DNA of 64,000 nucleotides from Saposhnikovia divaricata (lineage: Eukaryota > Streptophyta > Magnoliopsida > Apiales > Apiaceae), in the NCBI GenBank assembly GCA_036435485.1, contig CM071600.1, forward strand, positions 117,916,046 to 117,980,045. Reading direction: 5' to 3'. The notes under the pieces were generated by a model that saw only the letters and a list, made by a program, of their open reading frames with translations, had not been told where the DNA came from and ran no database searches. Below are positions 58,572 through 64,000 of the stretch, one piece after another; the stretch's first letter is position 1, and each line of letters opens with the position of its first letter. The position numbers were made by a program, and so were the translations under genes.

Positions 58572-61500
58572 CTAAGAGAATAATTGAGGATACTTCTCCA
58601 ACATATCGCTTTCCAACTCCCAAGTTGATTCTTCCACCTTGGGGTTTCTCCACAAAACTCTCACTATAGGAATTGTTTTATTCCTCAAAACTTTTTCTTT
58701 TCGATCTAGTATCTTGATAGGCTGCTCCACATAAGATAAATCTGGCTGAATCTCTATCGGCTCATATTCAATGACATGTTTAGAATCCAGATGGTATTTC
58801 TTAAGCATGGATACATGGAACACGTTATGGATATGTTGCATATGAGGCGGTAAAGCTAGCTCGTAGGCGACTTTCCCGACTTTCTTCAATACCTCGAAAG
58901 GCCCCACAAATCTTGGACTTAATTTTCCTTTCTTGCCAAATCTTACTAATCCTTTCCACGGAGATACTTTCAACAGTACTTGCTCTCCTTCTTCGAATTC
59001 CATATTCTTTCTGGCCAAATCAGCATACTTCTTCTGTCGGTTCTGAGCTGTCACTAACCGTTTCTGAATAAGTTGAACTATTTCCTTGGTTTGCTGCACT
59101 AACTCAGGTCCGAGTATCTTTCGCTCGCCAACTTCTTCCCAGTATACTGGAGATCGACACTTTCGTCCATATAACGCTTCATATGGTGGCATACCGATAC
59201 TAGCATGAAAGCTATTGTTGTATGAAAATTCCACTAACGGCAAGTGTTCATCCCAACTTCCTGCAAAATCCAATGCACAAACTCGGAGCATATCTTCAAT
59301 TGTTTGAATCGTCCTTTCACTCTGACCGTCCGTCTGAGGATGGTAAGCAGTACTCATTTTTAATTCGGTGCCCAAACATTCTTGAAAACTTCTCCAGAAT
59401 CTCGAATTAAATCTTGGATCTCGATCTGAGACTATTGATACTGGAACTCCATGTCGCACCACAATTTCTTTTATGTATAAATGAACCAATTTGTCTAATG
59501 AGAACCTCTCGTTTATCGGAAGGAAGTGTGCAGATTTCGTTAAGCGATCAACAATTACCCAGATAGCATCATGATTAGCTCTCGTCCTTGGCAATCCAAC
59601 CACAAAGTCCATCGCGATATGTTCCCATTTCCACTCGGGAATCTCTAATGGTTGTAGCATCCCACTTGGCCTTTGATGTTCTGCTTTTACTTTCTGACAG
59701 GTCAAACATTTACTTACCCATTCAGCAATATCTCTCTTCATATCCGGCCACCAGAAGTTTCTTTTCAAATCTCGATACATTTTCGTACTTCCTGGATGAA
59801 TCGAATATTTCGAACTGTGGGCTTCCTGTAGGATCTCATTCTTCAACTCTGTCACATTGGGTATCCAAATACGTGAAGAAAATCTTAATACCCCCTTGTC
59901 ATCTACCTGTGTGCATATTTCCTCACCTGTTAACTTGTTCACATCTCCGCTCATGACTTCCTCCTGACATCTGCGAATCTTTTCTAATAATTCTGGCTGA
60001 AACGTCATAGTGTACACCGTATCTGTACTACTTGCAGGCATACACACCTCTATCTCCAATCTTTCAAACTCTTTGTATAATTCCTCAGGCATTGTCAACA
60101 TACTGATTTTCTCCTTCCTACTTAAAGCGTCCGCCACCACGTTCGCCTTCCCAGGATGATAGTTGATGGTACAATCATAATCCTTGAGTAATTCCAACCA
60201 TCTTCTCTGTCTCATATTTAACTCCTTCTGGGTGAAAATATATTTTAAACTCTTGTGGTCCGTGTAAATTTCACACTTTTCCCCATACAGATAATGTCTC
60301 CAAATCTTCAAGGCGAAAACAATCGCGGCTAATTCTAAGTCATGAGTAGGATATTTCTGCTCGTGAGGTTTCAATTGTCTCGAAGCGTAAGCAATTACCT
60401 TTCCGTGCTGCATTAGTACACATCCCAAACCTTTGTGAGATGCATCACTGTAGATCACAAAATTTCCCTTTCCATCTGGTAGTGTCAATACAGGTGCAGT
60501 CACCAATCTCTTCTTCAATTCCTGGAAACTTTCTTCACACTTCTCATTCCACACAAACTTTTCATTCTTCCTTGTCAACTTTGTTAGTGGGGTGGCTATC
60601 TTCGCAAAGTCTTGAACAAATCTTCGATAGTATCCCGCCAATCCTAAGAAACTTCGAACCTCTGTGGGTGTTTTAGGTCGATCCCAATTCATCACGGCTT
60701 CAATTTTAGCAGGATCCACCTTAATCCCTTCACTGCTGATGACATGCCCTAAAAACTGCACTTCTTTCAGCCAAAACTCACATTTGGAAAATTTCGCATA
60801 CAATTTCTCTTTCCTCAACGTTTCTAAGGCTATTCTCAAATGCCCTGCATGCTCTTCTTCGGTCTTCGAGTATATCAGAATATCATCTATAAACACAATC
60901 ACAAACTTATCCAAATACTTCTTGAAGACTCTATTCATTAGGTCCATGAACGCTGCTGGTGCATTAGTTAGCCCAAAGGCCATCACCAAGAACTCGTAAT
61001 GCCCATACCTAGTCCGAAACGCTGTTTTTGGAACGTCTTCCGGTCTAATCTTTAATTGAAAATATCCTGACCGCAAATCAATCTTCGAGAAACAAGTTGC
61101 TCCTTTCAGTTGATCAAATAAATCGTCAATTCTTGGCAAAGGGTATTTATTCTTAATGGTCAACTTATTTAATTCCCGATAATCGATACACAGCCTCATA
61201 CTTCCATCCTTCTTCTTTACAAATAATACCGGAGCTCCCCACGGCGATACGCTAGGTCTAATAATACCTTTCTCCAGAAGATCTTGCAATTGAACTGCCA
61301 ATTCCTTCATCTCTACGGGTGCCATTCGATACGGAGCCTTTGACACTGGTTCAGTTCCGGGGGCTAAATCGATGGTAAATTCTATTTCTCTATCCGGAGG
61401 TAAACCGGGAAGTTCATCCGGAAAAACATCAAGAAATTCATTCACCACTGGAATTTCCTCTATCTTAGGCACCTCTTGACTAGTGTCCATGACATAAGCC

Positions 61501-63227
61501 ATATAGCCCTCGCATCCTTGCCTCAACAACCTCTTTGTTTGAATGATCGACAAAAATCTCCTAGTCTGCCTCTGACCCCTAAAGGTAACTTCTACATTAT
61601 CAGAGGGTTTAAGGATCACCTTCTTATTCTTACAATCAATTTGGGCATTATTTTCTGTTAACCAATCCATTCCTAAGATAACATCGAATTCACCTAACTG
61701 AAATGGTATCAAATTAGCGTAGAAACAATGCCCTGAAATATCAATCTTGCAACGAGGACACACTTGCGTAACCGGAATTCGTTCTGAATTAGCTATTTCT
61801 ATAACTATAGCTTCACGTAACATGCATACTTCACAATTTAACTTTTGAACAAACTCTTTGGATATAAAGGATTTCGTAGCCCCGGAATCAATTAACACTT
61901 TAGCTTTGACAGAATTTACAGGGAGCGTACCTGCTACCACATCCGAATTCTTAATAGCTTCGTTCAGAGTCATGTTGAAAGTCCTTGCCACTGGTCTGAT
62001 ACTTGATGTTGGGGGTGCTGCTTCAATTGCTTGCAGTATTGGATTAGCCAGAACTGGAGGCTTTACTACAGGTACTTTACAGTCTTTCATTATATGTCCT
62101 GGCTTCCCACAACGGTGACACACAATTCCTGCCTTGCATTCCCGAGCATAATGACCTTTTTGATTACATTTGAAACACGTCACCTCCAACTTTGTACACA
62201 CCCCCGGATGCCTCTTCCCACAAGTTTTGCATTCTGCCAAGGGTGGCCTAACCAACTTCTGTTGACTCGCATCTTGAATTCTATTTCCTTGGCCCCCATT
62301 CCCTGATCCCGGCTTCTTAGGGTTTCCATACTTTCCTGGCTGGAATCCTGGCTTTTTATTTGGCACATTATGAGAACTGCCTTGCTCTTGTCGTTCCCCC
62401 ATTGACCCAGCCTTCCTTTTCTTTCCTTCTTTTTCCTTGAAGTATAATTCGCTTTCCCCTTCAGCTATCATGGCTTTTTGCACCACTGCTGCATAAGTCT
62501 CCAACTCCAAAACTGCTAGTTTAGTACGAATCCACGGTTTCAATCCTTGTTGAAACCTCTTAGCCTTCTTCCTCTCCGTATCCACATAGGCCGGAGCAAA
62601 CCTAGCTAGTTCCGTAAACTTGGTTTCATATTCTGTCACCGACATTTTCCCTTGTTTCAGCTCCAAAAACTTCATCTCCATCTGGTCTTTCATATAGTCG
62701 GGGAAATACTTCTCCAAAAATAGCTCTGTGAACCTCTCCCAAGGAATCACCTCAGTAGCTTCCAACATCTTCACTGACTCCCACCAGTAAGTAGCTTCAT
62801 TCTTCAAGAAATAACTTACATATTCAGTTTGTTTGTCTGCTGGGACCCCCACCAGTGCAATGGCTTTTTCCATCTCTTTTAACCAAGACCTCGCCTCCAC
62901 CGGGTCCGCTGTCCCTTTAAACTCAGGAGGTTTTACTGCCTGGAAAGACTTAAAAGTAACCACCGGAGGAACAGGTGGCTGCTGCTGCTGCTGCTGCTGT
63001 TGTTGTTGTTGCTGTTGTTGCTGTTGTTGCTGTTGTTGCTGTTGTTGCTGTTGAGCCAACAACTGCTGCTGTAATTGCTGCTGTTGCTGTGCCAGAGTAG
63101 CAGTCTGCTGAACAAGAGTTTGTAATATTTGTGCTAAGGCAGGGTCCATCTGACCAACAGGGGGTGGATTAGCTTGTTCACCCTGATCGGTGGTTCGGGT
63201 ATTTTGTTTCTTCTTTTTGGGTGGCAT
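58572..63227 (-). CDS. gag-pol: intact chromovirus gag-pol polyprotein, 1,551 residues
   Basis: ATG 63227 (MPPKKKKQN) was chosen because the seven codons upstream have no ATG. A basic start is followed by a long Gln tract (about residues 46-84). The gag domain covers about 100-220 ([34 protein letters not shown]). Two CCHC knuckles lie at about 351-364 ([14 protein letters not shown]) and 370-383 ([14 protein letters not shown]). Protease is [12 protein letters not shown] (Asp 447). RT carries FIDDILIY with the catalytic pair at 781-782. RNase H starts at [10 protein letters not shown] (Asp 928). Integrase has an HHCC region ([19 protein letters not shown]) and catalytic Asp 1207, Asp 1268 and Glu 1304 (D-35-E spacing). 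The C-terminus (about 1491-1551, [27 protein letters not shown]) is a chromodomain of the Tekay/Del type, which in this clade steers integration to heterochromatin. All catalytic residues are present; no lesion seen. Confidence 0.95.
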   Translation of the reverse strand: MPPKKKKQNTRTTDQGEQANPPPVGQMDPALAQILQTLVQQTATLAQQQQQLQQQLLAQQQQQQQQQQQQQQQQQQQQQQQQQPPVPPVVTFKSFQAVKPPEFKGTADPVEARSWLKEMEKAIALVGVPADKQTEYVSYFLKNEATYWWESVKMLEATEVIPWERFTELFLEKYFPDYMKDQMEMKFLELKQGKMSVTEYETKFTELARFAPAYVDTERKKAKRFQQGLKPWIRTKLAVLELETYAAVVQKAMIAEGESELYFKEKEGKKRKAGSMGERQEQGSSHNVPNKKPGFQPGKYGNPKKPGSGNGGQGNRIQDASQQKLVRPPLAECKTCGKRHPGVCTKLEVTCFKCNQKGHYARECKAGIVCHRCGKPGHIMKDCKVPVVKPPVLANPILQAIEAAPPTSSIRPVARTFNMTLNEAIKNSDVVAGTLPVNSVKAKVLIDSGATKSFISKEFVQKLNCEVCMLREAIVIEIANSERIPVTQVCPRCKIDISGHCFYANLIPFQLGEFDVILGMDWLTENNAQIDCKNKKVILKPSDNVEVTFRGQRQTRRFLSIIQTKRLLRQGCEGYMAYVMDTSQEVPKIEEIPVVNEFLDVFPDELPGLPPDREIEFTIDLAPGTEPVSKAPYRMAPVEMKELAVQLQDLLEKGIIRPSVSPWGAPVLFVKKKDGSMRLCIDYRELNKLTIKNKYPLPRIDDLFDQLKGATCFSKIDLRSGYFQLKIRPEDVPKTAFRTRYGHYEFLVMAFGLTNAPAAFMDLMNRVFKKYLDKFVIVFIDDILIYSKTEEEHAGHLRIALETLRKEKLYAKFSKCEFWLKEVQFLGHVISSEGIKVDPAKIEAVMNWDRPKTPTEVRSFLGLAGYYRRFVQDFAKIATPLTKLTRKNEKFVWNEKCEESFQELKKRLVTAPVLTLPDGKGNFVIYSDASHKGLGCVLMQHGKVIAYASRQLKPHEQKYPTHDLELAAIVFALKIWRHYLYGEKCEIYTDHKSLKYIFTQKELNMRQRRWLELLKDYDCTINYHPGKANVVADALSRKEKISMLTMPEELYKEFERLEIEVCMPASSTDTVYTMTFQPELLEKIRRCQEEVMSGDVNKLTGEEICTQVDDKGVLRFSSRIWIPNVTELKNEILQEAHSSKYSIHPGSTKMYRDLKRNFWWPDMKRDIAEWVSKCLTCQKVKAEHQRPSGMLQPLEIPEWKWEHIAMDFVVGLPRTRANHDAIWVIVDRLTKSAHFLPINERFSLDKLVHLYIKEIVVRHGVPVSIVSDRDPRFNSRFWRSFQECLGTELKMSTAYHPQTDGQSERTIQTIEDMLRVCALDFAGSWDEHLPLVEFSYNNSFHASIGMPPYEALYGRKCRSPVYWEEVGERKILGPELVQQTKEIVQLIQKRLVTAQNRQKKYADLARKNMEFEEGEQVLLKVSPWKGLVRFGKKGKLSPRFVGPFEVLKKVGKVAYELALPPHMQHIHNVFHVSMLKKYHLDSKHVIEYEPIEIQPDLSYVEQPIKILDRKEKVLRNKTIPIVRVLWRNPKVEESTWELESDMLEKYPQLFS
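62978..63052. repeat. CTG/TTG trinucleotide repeat coding for poly-Gln
   Basis: A run of CTG then mixed TTG/CTG triplets (CAG/CAA in gag sense) inside the chromovirus gag. It encodes the poly-Gln tract near the N-terminus and is probably length-variable. The poly-Cys frame on the plus strand is its shadow. Confidence 0.9.
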
Positions 63228-64000
63228 ATTTCTGAAATCAATGAACAATTATATTAGATTCAGGTTCAGAAAATAATATCTCAACATGCTCCAACTTAAA
63301 CAAACAATGCATATATTACTGAAAGGTAATTCGAGGTCTCCAACCAATATTCCGGTCAACAATTGATTCACAGGGTGCAATAGGATATTAATCCAAGGTT
63401 ACACAAGGTATTCACAAACGTTCAATAGGTGCAATAAAGAAACAATAGTCATAATGCTAAGGTCAAACATAGTATCGAAAGTAAAAACAATGCTAAAAGG
63501 AAATGGTGCTGAAAGTAAATATGAAACGAGCAGTAAATAAGATGCTTAAGTAAATGACAGTATAAGGAAATTTAACACAGTTCTGCAAAAGTGATAATGA
63601 TATATATCGATGGATCAGATACAAGCGTAAGAACAACGCTTCGATAAGGGTACAACATAATGCTAAAAGAGAAGACTGCTAGCATCTAGTCACAGTACAA
63701 CAGATATATACAACAAAACTGGTCGCACTGCGAATCCTGACGTACTACTACTGCCATAACATGCCGCTAAATACCACATCATCATACTATCCTAATCATC
63801 ACTGGTCATCATCGTCATCCGACTCTCCCCGCCAGGCTGATCCCAAAATGCTCTCCAGCTCTGCCGTCACCAGACCTAAGGTCACCTGCTGTGTCACAAA
63901 TGCCGGCTCATCTCGGGATCTCATCCGTCCCCGCCTAATGACAACACGTCTAAGAGCTCGTACTCGCCTCCGGACATCCTCCAGCTCAGCCGCCACTCTA
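63228..64000 (-). other. 5' leader of the chromovirus with a small uncharacterised ORF
   Basis: Between the gag start and the window edge. No gag-like sequence. A minus-strand frame (about 63799-63996, possibly longer beyond the edge) without an ATG in view encodes a charged, helical-looking segment (LEDVRRRVRALRRVV) ending in an Asp run. It may be a leader ORF of this element family or chance. The primer site and 5' LTR are expected to the right. Confidence 0.4.

Larger units (their letters stand above)
55124..64000 (-). mobile_element. Ty3/gypsy chromovirus (Tekay/Del type), 5' end beyond the window
   Basis: Reading leftward: a 5' leader (64000-63228), an uninterrupted gag-pol ORF (63227-58572), a polypurine tract (58550-58532) and the 3' LTR (58531-55124). 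Order inside pol is protease, RT, RNase H, integrase, then a C-terminal chromodomain-like segment, as in Tekay/Del chromoviruses. The 5' LTR and primer site are not in the window, so LTR divergence and right-hand target duplication cannot be judged; the left-hand five bases are CTTAT (55119-55123). The intact ORF suggests a young copy. Confidence 0.92.

Noticed and set aside
59588..59956. Plus-strand frames across 58572-63227, e.g. 122 codons here
   Set aside because: Antisense shadows of the intact gag-pol ORF without motifs.
62833..63054. Frame ending in a long Cys run on the plus strand
   Set aside because: Antisense shadow of the poly-Gln codons in gag.

Overview
This is a plant nuclear genome window, most likely from a eudicot. 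It is AT-rich, contains no ordinary intact host gene that I can recognise, and is dominated by LTR retrotransposons nested in one another, with Helitron-like, MITE-like and retroposed pieces between them. The species cannot be read from the sequence; an umbellifer (Apiaceae) is only a hunch.

Layout. 1-12150: an AT-rich repeat region built on a tandem duplication (copy 1 about 1118-6186, copy 2 about 6187-8432). The two copies were hit by different elements: a 3.1-kb solo LTR (1273-4392, 5-bp target duplication GTATC) and a Tourist-like MITE (5797-6003) in copy 1, and a Helitron-like element (about 7482-8225) in copy 2. Each copy therefore supplies the other's empty site. A retroposed insertion with a poly(A) tail and 14-bp target duplication (10066-10942) and a second Helitron-like copy (11405-12149) follow. 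12150-22537: mostly non-coding TE-like sequence, plus a broken minus-strand ORF of plant-transposon-protein type (19301-20699).

22538-51374: a Sirevirus-type Ty1/copia element (element A) with 558-bp LTRs and target duplication ATATA. It is split by a 4.7-kb solo LTR inside gag (23189-27885) and by a second, related copia element (element B, 34040-46475, 519-bp LTRs, target duplication ATCAT). Both encode gag, pol (protease, integrase, RT, RNase H) and a very long extra ORF downstream of pol (the aORF, nearly 1,200 codons in A). Both are decayed. Element B carries an internal inversion of about 5.25 kb that puts the C-terminal half of pol and the N-terminal half of the aORF on the minus strand. 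It also holds a roughly 0.75-kb block with a small plus-strand ORF that A lacks.

51966-64000: a partial LTR of the same family as the 1273-4392 solo LTR. It is interrupted at 55123 by a minus-strand Ty3/gypsy chromovirus (Tekay/Del type) whose 1,551-residue gag-pol-chromodomain ORF (58572-63227) is open from end to end. Its 5' LTR lies beyond the right edge. The chromovirus is the only element here that looks coding-competent; everything else in the retrotransposon set is fossil or solo LTR. The order of events, read from the nesting, is: A after its host site; then B and the 4.7-kb LTR element into A; and the chromovirus into an older relative of itself.
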